Source: Phycisphaerales bacterium
Lineage (GTDB): Bacteria > Planctomycetota > Phycisphaerae > Phycisphaerales > UBA1924
NCBI GenBank assembly: GCA_023382935.1
Contig: JAHDXL010000007.1
Location: 62,001 to 126,000, forward strand
Length of the DNA stretch: 64,000 bases
Reading direction: 5' to 3'
Of the stretch, positions 27,193-35,529 are shown piece after piece. The notes beneath the pieces are model-generated. The model was given only the letters and a program-made list of their open reading frames with translations, had not been told where the DNA came from and did not search any database. The position numbers and the translations under genes were made by a program. The first letter of the stretch is position 1. Each line of letters opens with the position of its first letter.

Positions 27193-29820
27193 CTACCTCG
27201 TTGCTTCTGCGAACAGACCGGCTACGTCGAGGATGAGCGCCACCCGCCCATCGCCGAGGATGGCCCCGCCCGAAACGCCGCGGAGTTGATCCACCCCGTT
27301 GCCGAGCGACTTGATGACCACCTGCTGCTGCCCCAGTATCTCGTCGACCATCAGGCAGCAGCGGTTGTTGTTCGATTCCAGCACCACCAGCAGGGTCTCG
27401 TCGAACGATGACCCGGCGCCGTCGAGCTCGAAGAGGCGCCCGAGCCGGTAGATTGGCAGCAGCGAGCCGCGCACCAGCGCCGCCTCGCCGCGGCCGACGA
27501 TGGTTGTCAACTGCTGAGGCGTCGGTCGGAAACTCTGCTCGATCGCCAGAGTGGGAATCACGTACCGCTGCGAACCGACGCGCACCACCATGCCGTCGAT
27601 GATCGCCATCGTCAGCGGCAGGCGCATCATGAAGGTCGACCCCGCCCCGTGTACCGAGCGAATCTCCACCTTGCCGCGCAGCGCTTCGATGTTGCGCCGT
27701 ACCACGTCCATGCCCACGCCGCGCCCGGAAATGTCGGTCACCTTGTCGGCCGTGGAAAATCCGGGAAGGAAGATCAGGTTGAAGGCCTCGGAGTCCGAGA
27801 TTTCCTTGGGATCGCGATCGGGAGGATAGATTCCGCGCTCGACCGCCTTCCTGAGGATCTTCTCACGATTCAGTCCGCGACCGTCGTCCTCGATCTCGAT
27901 GATGATCGAGCCGCCCTTGTGGAAGGCGCGCAGGGTGACGTTGCCCGCCTCGGGCTTGCCCGCCGCCCGACGTTCGGCCGCCGGCTCGATGCCGTGGTCG
28001 CACGCATTGCGCACCATGTGCACCAGCGGATCACCGATCTCGTCGACCACGTTGCGGTCCAGTTCGGTGTCTTCGCCTTCCATGTGAAAGTTGATGTTCT
28101 TGCCGGCCTTGAGCGACACGTCGCGCACAAGCCGGGCCATCTTCTGGAAGGTGCTGCGCAGCGTCACCATGCGCAGCGACATCGCCACTTCCTGCAGGTC
28201 GCGGATGATCTTGCCCACCTGCGCCAGGTTGCGCTGCGTGCGCTGAAGATCCAGCCCCCGCACCGCCGGGTCCTGCACCACCATCTGCTGGGCAATCACC
28301 AGTTCACCGACCATGTCCACCAGGCTGTCCAACCGTCCGGTGTTGACCTTGATCGTCTGATCCACGCGCCGCGCCGAAGCGGTTTGCCCGCTCTTGGCAG
28401 GTGCCGGCGCTGCGTCGTCCTGGTCCGTGCCTTCCCCTTGTTCAGCCACGGGCTGCGCTGCACTGGCCGCCGCACCCGCCTGGTCCGCGGCTGGTTCGCT
28501 CGCCGAAGAGCGACGCGCCGGCGCGCCCGATAACTCGATTACTTCGCCCGCGCGGGCGCGGTCGAGCAGGTCGATCAGTTCGCGCGCCATGCGACGCTTG
28601 GGCACCGGTCCGCCCGAGAGCGCCCCGATCATGCCCGAAAGCAGGTCGTTGGCGCGCAGAATCAGATCGAGATTCGGCGGGGTCAGTTTCACCCCGCCCG
28701 AGCGGGCCGCGTCCAGCAGGTACTCGGCGCTGTGCGACAGTTCGACGACCGCGTTGAGATGCAGGAAGCCCGCAACCCCCTTGATCGTGTGGAACGCGCG
28801 GAAAATCGTGTTGATCAGTTCCGGATCATCAGGCTGATTCTCCAGTTCCAGCGCGGCGGCCTCGGCGGCTCCGAGATGTTCACGCGCCTCGCCCAGGAAC
28901 TCGACCAGCATGTCGTCGCTCTCCACCGAGAGATCGACCGGGGCGTCGCCGTCTTCGTTGTCGGCGGGCGGCGCGGGTGACGACGGGGCAGGGACGCTCG
29001 GCTCAACCTCCGCTGCCGGCGTGAGGGTCGTGCCCGCCGCTGCCTGCGTGACGACATGCGAAACACCTGGTGCGGGCGACGGCGCAACCGGCAGACTTCC
29101 GCCTCCAAGCAGTTGCAGGCGTTGGAGCAGGGTGGCTGACTCGGGCGCGGCGCTGGTCGGGTCCGCCGATAGCGCCTCGATATAGGCCCGCATCCAGTCA
29201 AGCAGGGCCAGAATCTCATCCGATGGGAAGTTAGTCTGCGACGTTCCGAGGCGATCGATGGCCGACTCGGCCTCGTGACACAGCGCCTGGGCCTCGTGCG
29301 CTGAGAGAACCCCGCACTCACCCTTGAGCGTGTGAATCCGACGCCGGATCTCACCAAGGACTTCTTCGGCCGACGACGGCGCATCGCCCTGCGTCAGTGC
29401 CAGCACGTCTCGCTCGATCGCGCTGACCGTCTCCGTCGCCGAAGCGATCCACGACTCGAGCAGTTCCAGGTCGCGGGCTCCGGCGCTCGCGTTGGCATCC
29501 TGCCCGAGCAGACGGGGCGTGGGAACGCTGGACGTGCCCGAGCCGCTCCTCGCTGCGTCCACCATCGCCTGCAGATAGTCGATCGCTTCGTGGATCTTGG
29601 CCAGCGCTTCTTCGCTGTTGGCCACGTCGCGCAGCACGAGTTTTTCGAGCAGGTCGGCGGCCCCGCGCGCCACCGCCAATGTGCGCTGATCGTCCTTGAC
29701 CGACTCGTCGCTGGCGATCGTGTTGAAGCCTTCATGCAGCGCGACGAGCCGCGGGGCGTCGTCGCCGTCCATGAGAGCCGCGATGGTGGCCAGTTCTTGT
29801 ATGGTCCGTTCGATGCTCAC
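27193..29820 (-). CDS. cheA: Histidine kinase CheA with two HPt domains
   Basis: Chemotaxis kinase of 875 residues, longer than E. coli CheA (654). Two phosphotransfer-like domains are visible: RRIHTLKGECG near residue 162 and AFHTIKGVAGF near residue 343. Both keep the His-x2-Lys-Gly pattern. After a Pro/Ala-rich linker come the dimerisation part (VDMVGELVIAQQM), the HATPase (VHMVRNACDHGIE near 600, GRGVGMDVV) and the CheW-like regulatory domain to the end. The start is GTG 29820. It heads the operon, divergent from cheX at 30322. Confidence 0.95.
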   Translation of the reverse strand: MSIERTIQELATIAALMDGDDAPRLVALHEGFNTIASDESVKDDQRTLAVARGAADLLEKLVLRDVANSEEALAKIHEAIDYLQAMVDAARSGSGTSSVPTPRLLGQDANASAGARDLELLESWIASATETVSAIERDVLALTQGDAPSSAEEVLGEIRRRIHTLKGECGVLSAHEAQALCHEAESAIDRLGTSQTNFPSDEILALLDWMRAYIEALSADPTSAAPESATLLQRLQLLGGGSLPVAPSPAPGVSHVVTQAAAGTTLTPAAEVEPSVPAPSSPAPPADNEDGDAPVDLSVESDDMLVEFLGEAREHLGAAEAAALELENQPDDPELINTIFRAFHTIKGVAGFLHLNAVVELSHSAEYLLDAARSGGVKLTPPNLDLILRANDLLSGMIGALSGGPVPKRRMARELIDLLDRARAGEVIELSGAPARRSSASEPAADQAGAAASAAQPVAEQGEGTDQDDAAPAPAKSGQTASARRVDQTIKVNTGRLDSLVDMVGELVIAQQMVVQDPAVRGLDLQRTQRNLAQVGKIIRDLQEVAMSLRMVTLRSTFQKMARLVRDVSLKAGKNINFHMEGEDTELDRNVVDEIGDPLVHMVRNACDHGIEPAAERRAAGKPEAGNVTLRAFHKGGSIIIEIEDDGRGLNREKILRKAVERGIYPPDRDPKEISDSEAFNLIFLPGFSTADKVTDISGRGVGMDVVRRNIEALRGKVEIRSVHGAGSTFMMRLPLTMAIIDGMVVRVGSQRYVIPTLAIEQSFRPTPQQLTTIVGRGEAALVRGSLLPIYRLGRLFELDGAGSSFDETLLVVLESNNNRCCLMVDEILGQQQVVIKSLGNGVDQLRGVSGGAILGDGRVALILDVAGLFAEATR

Positions 29821-30321
29821 GCTTGAAGTCCGTTTTGCGAACCGTCCCGAAACCCGGCCGAGGACGCACCTCGCCCGGCATGGGCAGGTCTATCGACCGG
29901 CTCAATGGGTGTGTGAAGAGAATCCCTCCGCCCCGCATGGGGTTTTTCGCACTCCCCTTTCCAAGGCCCCCCGGCGTCACGCAAACGCACACGCCGTTCG
30001 ATCGACGCACGCGCACCACGCGCAGGCGACGGACATGGAGCGCCTCGGTGCCACCTCTTTCGGGCGACGCCCCTTTCAACCAGCCGCAGCGCATCTTCTG
30101 CCGAGGGTGTAAACGTCCGTGCGGTCTCGGTTCGGTTCAAGGGAGTCGGCCTCGACGCAGGCCCCCGGTCATGCCTGAGGTCTGAGTTCAAGTGACAATT
30201 TGCCCTGACCTGAGGGATTTTGCTCCCCTTGGCTGAATCGATCCGTTGCCTGCGACGATGACTGGTCAAAGGCCCGCGAACGCGCGATGTGTGCGGCGCG
30301 GATGCCGGAAGCGAGGACAGA
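29821..30321. other. Divergent intergenic region between the two che operons
   Basis: About 500 bases without a convincing gene separate cheA (minus) from cheX (plus). It must carry promoters for both operons, but I cannot assign -35/-10 or sigma-28/sigma-54 elements with confidence. A short CCCC-GCAT-GGGG stem followed by TTTTT (29931-29947) is present on the plus strand. No repeat or known RNA is seen. Confidence 0.6.
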
Positions 30322-30810
30322 ATGCAGCCCAGCGACATCACTCCGTTCATCAGGGCCACGAAAAACGTCTTTGACACCATGCTGCGCATGCCGGTGTCCT
30401 TCGGCGACCCGCGCGTGGTGACCAGCCACGAACCGCAGGCACACCACGTTTCTGGGATCATCGGTCTGTCGGGCGATCTCGTCGGCGCCGTCGCCGTCAT
30501 GTTCCCAAAGCAGACCGCTGATCTGGTCGTGCGAGCGCTGGCTGGTCCGTCGGCCGACACCGATTCGGAACTGTTCGCCGACGCGATCGGAGAGATCGCC
30601 AACATGATCTCCGGAGCCGCCAAGGCCCAGTACGAGGGCAAGACCATCTCCATCAGTTGCCCGTCCGTGGTGATCGGAACCGGGCACCAGATCCATCAGC
30701 AGAGCAACACCCGGAGCGTGGCCATTCCGTGCAAGGCCGGTGGACATCCATTCGATATCCTCGTTTCACTGCGCAAGGCGGAGTCGGTAGCGAAGTCTGT
30801 GGCGGCCTGA
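30322..30810 (+). CDS. cheX: CheX-like chemotaxis phosphatase
   Basis: A 162-residue CheX-like protein. The key helix reads ELFADAIGEIANMISGAAK, with the conserved Glu and Asn of the CheY-P phosphatase site (E-x2-N-x3-G). The fold continues through the C-terminal ISCPSVVIGTGH and a closing strand. It is followed 25 bases later by a cheY gene, so it probably acts on that regulator. It is a second member of the family in this chemotaxis cluster. Confidence 0.85.
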   Translation: MQPSDITPFIRATKNVFDTMLRMPVSFGDPRVVTSHEPQAHHVSGIIGLSGDLVGAVAVMFPKQTADLVVRALAGPSADTDSELFADAIGEIANMISGAAKAQYEGKTISISCPSVVIGTGHQIHQQSNTRSVAIPCKAGGHPFDILVSLRKAESVAKSVAA

Positions 30811-30835
30811 ACCGACGCAAGCGGGAAGACGCACC

Positions 30836-31207
30836 ATGAAAATCCTCATCGTCGATGACTCGAAGACCATGCGCTCGATCGTGAAGAACTGCCTGGCGAC
30901 GCTCGGATACTCCGACGTCGAAGAGGCCTGCGATGGGCGCGATGCGCTCAGCAAGGCGACCGCCTGCTCGCCAGGACTGATCCTGCTTGACTGGAACATG
31001 CCCAACATGAACGGGCTGGAGTTCCTCAAGGCCTACCGAAGCCAGGGCGGAAAAACCCCCGTCATCATGGTGACGACTGAAGCCGAGAAGGTGCGCGTCA
31101 TCGAGGCCATCAAGGCCGGCGCCAGTGATTACGTCGTCAAGCCGTTCACTCCCGACGTTCTCTCGCAGCATGTCACCCGGACCCTGGAGCGCTGCAAGGC
31201 CGCATAG
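30836..31207 (+). CDS. cheY: CheY-like response regulator
   Basis: A 123-residue receiver with Asp7/Asp8 (LIVDDSK), phospho-site Asp52 (LILLDWNMPNMNG), Thr in MVTTEAE and Lys103 in VVKPF. It resembles the motor- or pilus-directed CheY (DWNMP motif) more closely than the regulator at 21940. It lies between cheX and the FapA-family gene. Confidence 0.95.
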   Translation: MKILIVDDSKTMRSIVKNCLATLGYSDVEEACDGRDALSKATACSPGLILLDWNMPNMNGLEFLKAYRSQGGKTPVIMVTTEAEKVRVIEAIKAGASDYVVKPFTPDVLSQHVTRTLERCKAA

Positions 31208-31248
31208 TCGTTTCGGACCTTGCCGCTCCACCTCGGCGGAGAGCGGGC

Positions 31249-32691
31249 ATGGCAACTCAGCAAAGCGCGATTGACCAGGTGCGTGTCGTCGTCGCTGGCG
31301 ACAAGATGTCGGCGACGCTCACGCTCCCGGCCAATCTTCCGGCCGAACTGTGCAACATCGAGTTCCTCACCGGGCGTGCTCGCGAGCGCCGCGTTGCCAT
31401 CACGCGCGACGCCGTGGATGCGCTGCAGCGCGTCCTCGATGCGTACACCGCCCATCCCGCTCCCGTCAACACCGTCTTTGCCACCGGCGCGCCCCCCGTG
31501 CATGGCGACCCCGCCCGGCTCGAGTGGATGCCCGGCTTTGATCCGGAGCATCACGCCAAGACCGCCGAGGACAAGCGCACGGACTTCTACAACGCCGTCG
31601 AGTACGCCCGCGCCGCCGAGGGGCAGACCATCGCCCGCATCGTCCCGCCCACTGAGGGAACCGACGGCGTCAACGTGCTCGGCGAGGTCGCCAAGGCCAA
31701 GCCCGGCAAGCCCCTGGACTGGCAGTTCGACTCCGGCACCGTCGAAGTCAGCGGGCTGGAGATCAAGTCGAAGATCCGCGGCGTCGTGCTCGTCCGCGGT
31801 CATCGCGTCGAGGTCAGCGATCTCATCGAGGTCAAGGACGTCGACTTCCACACCGGCAATATCAATGTCGAGGGCGGAGTGCACGTCCGCAGCGATGTCA
31901 AGGATCGCTTCGAAATCCGCGCCACTCAGAACATCATCGTGGACGGGCTTGTTGGCTCGGCCACCATCCAGTGCGGCGGCAACCTGCAACTGCGCCGCGG
32001 CATGGCGGCCCATGAGCGCGGACGCATCGACGTCAAGGGCGATGCCGACGTGTGCTACCTCAATGCGGTCCAGGGCAGAGTCGAGGGCACGCTGCGCTTC
32101 CGAAACGAACTCATCAACTGCGATCTCGACGTCGGGCACGACGTCTTCGGCGACTCGGGATCGATCATCGGCGGGCGGCTGGCGGTGGGCGGCAGCGTGC
32201 ATGTGGCATCGCTGGGCTCCGAGGCCGAAGTTCCCACACGCCTTGTCCTCGGCGTCATGCCGGTGCTGCTCGAAGAGCGATCCATCCTCCTCCGCGACAT
32301 CAAGCACGCTCAGGGAGTCCTGGAGAAACTGGAACAGGAACTGAAGGCCATCGAAACTCCTGGCGCCAAACTCACCGCGCCTCAGAAGGAGCGGGCCACC
32401 GAGATCAACTACCTGCTCGCCGAGGCACGCCAGGAGCACACAGCCAAACTCACGCGCCTCGAGGAAGTGGACCGCTGCATGCGAGAGCAGTCTCGCGTGG
32501 ACTTGCTCGTCCACAAGATTATCCACCCGAAGGTTGGGCTCGCCGTGCGCGGCGTCGAGATCGTTTTCAAGAAGCCCCTCGACGGCCCCGTCCGCCTCGG
32601 CAGCGACCTGAGCAACCGCCTCGTCCTCAAACGCGAGGATGGATCATTCGCCGAACTCGGACAGTTCGTCACCGTCAAGAAGGCCGCCTGA
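31249..32691 (+). CDS. FapA/DUF342 family polymer-forming protein
   Basis: A 480-residue DUF342 (FapA) protein. The central beta-solenoid part is shown by GNINVEGGVHVRSDVKD, FEIRATQNIIVDGLVGSATI, and successive G-rich strands; the C-terminal portion has a coiled coil (about 345-420, LLRDIKHAQGVLEKLEQELK) and a closing strand domain. Function of this family is not established; it often sits in signalling or motility clusters, as here. The gene follows cheX-cheY by 41 bases and probably shares their transcript. Its stop converges on the SRPBCC gene ten bases later. Confidence 0.88.
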   Translation: MATQQSAIDQVRVVVAGDKMSATLTLPANLPAELCNIEFLTGRARERRVAITRDAVDALQRVLDAYTAHPAPVNTVFATGAPPVHGDPARLEWMPGFDPEHHAKTAEDKRTDFYNAVEYARAAEGQTIARIVPPTEGTDGVNVLGEVAKAKPGKPLDWQFDSGTVEVSGLEIKSKIRGVVLVRGHRVEVSDLIEVKDVDFHTGNINVEGGVHVRSDVKDRFEIRATQNIIVDGLVGSATIQCGGNLQLRRGMAAHERGRIDVKGDADVCYLNAVQGRVEGTLRFRNELINCDLDVGHDVFGDSGSIIGGRLAVGGSVHVASLGSEAEVPTRLVLGVMPVLLEERSILLRDIKHAQGVLEKLEQELKAIETPGAKLTAPQKERATEINYLLAEARQEHTAKLTRLEEVDRCMREQSRVDLLVHKIIHPKVGLAVRGVEIVFKKPLDGPVRLGSDLSNRLVLKREDGSFAELGQFVTVKKAA

Positions 32692-32701
32692 CTCTGCCAC
32701 T

Positions 32702-33244
32702 TCAGTCCGCCGTCTCCGAGTCGTTGGCGCACGCTGCCCCAGTGAGGTGCCGCTGCAGTGCCTCGCCCCGGTAGTCGAAGATCCGCTCCAGATCCCGCCT
32801 GACCAGCAGACGCTCGCTCAGCCACGCCAGCGGGGCCGCATACTCCACCTCGTCGATCACGCGGGTTCCCTGTGCGCACGCCTCGAACCGATGCGTGTGC
32901 CGCCACCACCGGTAAGGCCCGCGGATCTGCTCGTCCACGAACCGGTGCGGCGCCTCCCACTCGGATATCAGCGTCCGCCAGTGGATCGGAAGTCCGTGCA
33001 GCCGGATGCGGTAATCGATTACCGCGCCGCGATTCATTTCGATCGGAGGCGGCGTGACGATCGTAAACCCCAGCCACGGCGGCGTGAGCAGATCAAGGTT
33101 GAAAGCGTCGGAGAAGAACTTGAACGCCTTCTCCAACGACACCGGCACGACCGCTTCCCGAAACAGGGTGCGCCCGCCCCGCTTCGGCCTCCGGCGCACC
33201 CTCTCCGGTGCTCCCGTCTCCATATCCACCGTCGGCGCGATCAC
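32702..33244 (-). CDS. SRPBCC (START-like) family protein
   Basis: A 180-residue protein with the SRPBCC fold, beginning VPVSLEKAFKFFSDAFNLDLLTP and ending with the C-terminal helix (WLSERLLVRRDLERIFDYR). Such proteins bind hydrophobic ligands; homologues are sometimes annotated as cell-division inhibitors without proof. GTG 33244 directly follows the TGA of the SOUL gene (TGAGTG); an ATG lies at 33223. The pair is probably co-transcribed. Confidence 0.8.
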   Translation of the reverse strand: MIAPTVDMETGAPERVRRRPKRGGRTLFREAVVPVSLEKAFKFFSDAFNLDLLTPPWLGFTIVTPPPIEMNRGAVIDYRIRLHGLPIHWRTLISEWEAPHRFVDEQIRGPYRWWRHTHRFEACAQGTRVIDEVEYAAPLAWLSERLLVRRDLERIFDYRGEALQRHLTGAACANDSETAD

Positions 33245-33985
33245 TCACTGCACCTCGGCCGGCTCGACGGGCAACTGCACCTCGGCCCACTTGTTCCACG
33301 AGAACAGCATCGGGCCGTTGTAATAGAGCGAACGCCACTCGCCCGCCGGCTTCCACTGGGGGTTGTCCGCCAGCCACGACTCGATCTGCGACATCCCGTC
33401 CTGCGCGCGCGCCAGCGTGTACTGCCCACGCAGGCCCACGGCGACCACCGTCATCGGATCCGCATCACGCACCGTCACTTGCCCCTCTTCGCCCACCTCG
33501 TTCAACTCCCGCGTGCGGTAGAGGAACGCCATCGACCACGACTCGGGCTGACGCCGTGTCTCCATGCCCCGGTAACTCACCTCGACCGGAGAAGTCATGG
33601 CGATGTCGTGCTTCTTGATGTGGTTGAACAGCGGCCAGAAGGTGCGGTTCATGCCGCGATCGGGGTGCTCGGTGCCTGAGACTTCCGCCACACGCACGCT
33701 GGGATAGGTCTTGAGATCGATGGCGCCGGGAGGAGTGGGAGGCGGGTATCCGACAGGAAGCGGTGTATTGACGCGGACTCGACCGGCACGGAAGTCGCCG
33801 TCCCCACCGGTGACCGATACCGCCGTGTCGCCGCCAACGCGCACGGCCTGCCCCGGTGCGGGCACCACGGCGATCTGCGTATGGTCCGGGCCGTCGGGTG
33901 CGTGCTCACGGAATGCTGGATTGGACTGTGGCGAAGCGCAACCGATCAGGAGCATCAGCCCGCCGGCCATGCTCGCCACTTTCAT
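33245..33985 (-). CDS. SOUL heme-binding-family lipoprotein
   Basis: A 246-residue lipoprotein: the lipobox LMLLIGC places the acylated Cys at residue 16. The body (about 90-235) matches the SOUL/HBP family, with FWPLFNHIKKHDIAMTSPVEVSY as the central signature. SOUL proteins bind heme or related tetrapyrroles weakly; whether this one does is not shown. It precedes the SRPBCC gene with no gap, suggesting joint expression. Confidence 0.82.
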   Translation of the reverse strand: MKVASMAGGLMLLIGCASPQSNPAFREHAPDGPDHTQIAVVPAPGQAVRVGGDTAVSVTGGDGDFRAGRVRVNTPLPVGYPPPTPPGAIDLKTYPSVRVAEVSGTEHPDRGMNRTFWPLFNHIKKHDIAMTSPVEVSYRGMETRRQPESWSMAFLYRTRELNEVGEEGQVTVRDADPMTVVAVGLRGQYTLARAQDGMSQIESWLADNPQWKPAGEWRSLYYNGPMLFSWNKWAEVQLPVEPAEVQ

Positions 33986-34194
33986 CCCGTCCGTTTTCCC
34001 GGTCACTTGCTGTCTCCCTGCCTGCGTGCCAGAACTCTCCCCCGCTTTGGGAAGCAGGCCGAGAGAGTTCGTCGGGCGAGAAGGCTCTGGATGCAGCAGG
34101 CTGGCGATCTGGTGGGTTTTCCCGGCGTGATGGTGAGACAAGAGCGCGCACCGACAGCGCTGGGCCGCCGGCGCGCCATTCTGACCCGGTCCTC

Positions 34195-35325
34195 CTACTC
34201 GAGAACCTTGATGTTCCGCTTGGCGCACAGATCCTTGAGAATCTGAGGCCAGACGGTGACGCTCACCTCACCAAGGTGGGCCGTGCGGAGTAGGTACATC
34301 ATGGTGCGGGACTGTCCGATGCCGCCTCCGATCGAGAGCGGGATCTCGTCGTTGATGATCATCCTGTGGTAGGGCAGTTTGAGAAAGTCCTCCTGCCCGG
34401 TCATCTTCAACTGCAACTTGAGCGTTTCCTTCGTGACGCGGATGCCCATGGACGAGAGTTCATGGCGCCGGTGCGTGACCGGGTTCCAGACCAGGATGTC
34501 CCCGTTGAGCCCGTGCATGGGTCGCCCGTCGCGGCTGCGGGTTTCGGTGACCCAGTCGTCGTAATCGGCCGCCCGCATCTCGTGCGGGAACCCGTCCTTG
34601 AGCGTCCAGCCGATGCCGTAGAGGAACACGGCCGGATGGTCCTGGAGGATGGCGGTTTCGCGCTGCTTGCGCGGCTTGTCGGGGAAGCGGTCGAGCAGAT
34701 CCTCGGTGTGCATGAAGGTCAGTTCGTTGGGCAGTTCCGGGAACTTGTCGGTGCGGAGTTTGGGGAACTCTCGCAGCAGATGCTGCTCGCAGCCTTTGAT
34801 GACCTTCCAGATTTTCCGCACGATCATGGTGAGGAACTCGAGGTTGCGGTCTTCGGGGCGGATGGCCAGTTCCCAATCCCACTGGTCGACATAGGCGCTG
34901 TGATCGTGGTCAAGGAAGTAGTCCTTTCGCACCGCCCGCATGTCGGTGCAAATGCCTTCGCCCGGCTTCATGTCAAACTGCTTGAGCGCAAACCTCTTCC
35001 ACTTGGTCGCTGCCTGCACGACCTGGGCGTCGATGGGGTGCTTGTTGTAGTCGTTGGAGATGTGGAAGTCGATGGGCGTGCGCGATCCGTCGCGGTCGAG
35101 ATAGTCATTCATGCCGCTGTTCTTGTCGACAATGAGCGGGGCCTCGACCATGATGAGATTGAGTTCGCGGCAGAGGTTGTCCTCGATGTAGCGCTTTCCC
35201 TCGAAGATGGCCTCCTGCATCTCGCGGCGCGAGAGCAGGGGCTTGTAGTCGGTGGGGAGGATCTTGGCGATGTCGTCGTAGTTCCCGATGCCCGGACCGG
35301 CCAGATCGGCTTGCTTTGTGCTCAT
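34195..35325 (-). CDS. asnA: Aspartate-ammonia ligase (AsnA-type asparagine synthetase)
   Basis: Makes asparagine from aspartate, ammonia and ATP, giving AMP and PPi, in the cytoplasm. The class II aaRS-like catalytic fold is seen in MQEAIFEGKRYIEDNL, DRDGSRTPIDF, ALKQFDMKPGEGI(CTDM), DHDHSAYVDQWDWE and GGGIGQSRTMMYLLR. At 376 residues it is longer than E. coli AsnA (330), mainly at the N-terminus and in the middle. ATG 35325 is set by AAAGGAG. It is divergent from the methyltransferase gene. Confidence 0.95.
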   Translation of the reverse strand: MSTKQADLAGPGIGNYDDIAKILPTDYKPLLSRREMQEAIFEGKRYIEDNLCRELNLIMVEAPLIVDKNSGMNDYLDRDGSRTPIDFHISNDYNKHPIDAQVVQAATKWKRFALKQFDMKPGEGICTDMRAVRKDYFLDHDHSAYVDQWDWELAIRPEDRNLEFLTMIVRKIWKVIKGCEQHLLREFPKLRTDKFPELPNELTFMHTEDLLDRFPDKPRKQRETAILQDHPAVFLYGIGWTLKDGFPHEMRAADYDDWVTETRSRDGRPMHGLNGDILVWNPVTHRRHELSSMGIRVTKETLKLQLKMTGQEDFLKLPYHRMIINDEIPLSIGGGIGQSRTMMYLLRTAHLGEVSVTVWPQILKDLCAKRNIKVLE

Positions 35326-35529
35326 GCCGAGGCTCCTTTTGGGGCTGCCCTGGCGAGAGACAAACCACGCCGCCCGCCGGGGCGCCGTTGGTGCTTGATT
35401 GATGATAGCCGAGTCCGATTTGAGTGTCGCGGGCTCGCATCCCGCCACCCATATGCTGCTTGTGTGCCATCGTTGCGCTCGAGAACTGCACCGGCCGGCC
35501 AGGCACCGCGTTCGTCCGTCGGTCCCGAC

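Noticed and set aside
29931-29947. Short CCCC-GCAT-GGGG stem followed by TTTTT
   Set aside because: Stem of only four pairs in a region that should be a promoter; not a convincing terminator.
34366-35529. Upstream extension of the methyltransferase reading frame over asnA
   Set aside because: It lies antisense to the clear asnA gene and has no domain content; the family-like N-terminus begins after 35530.
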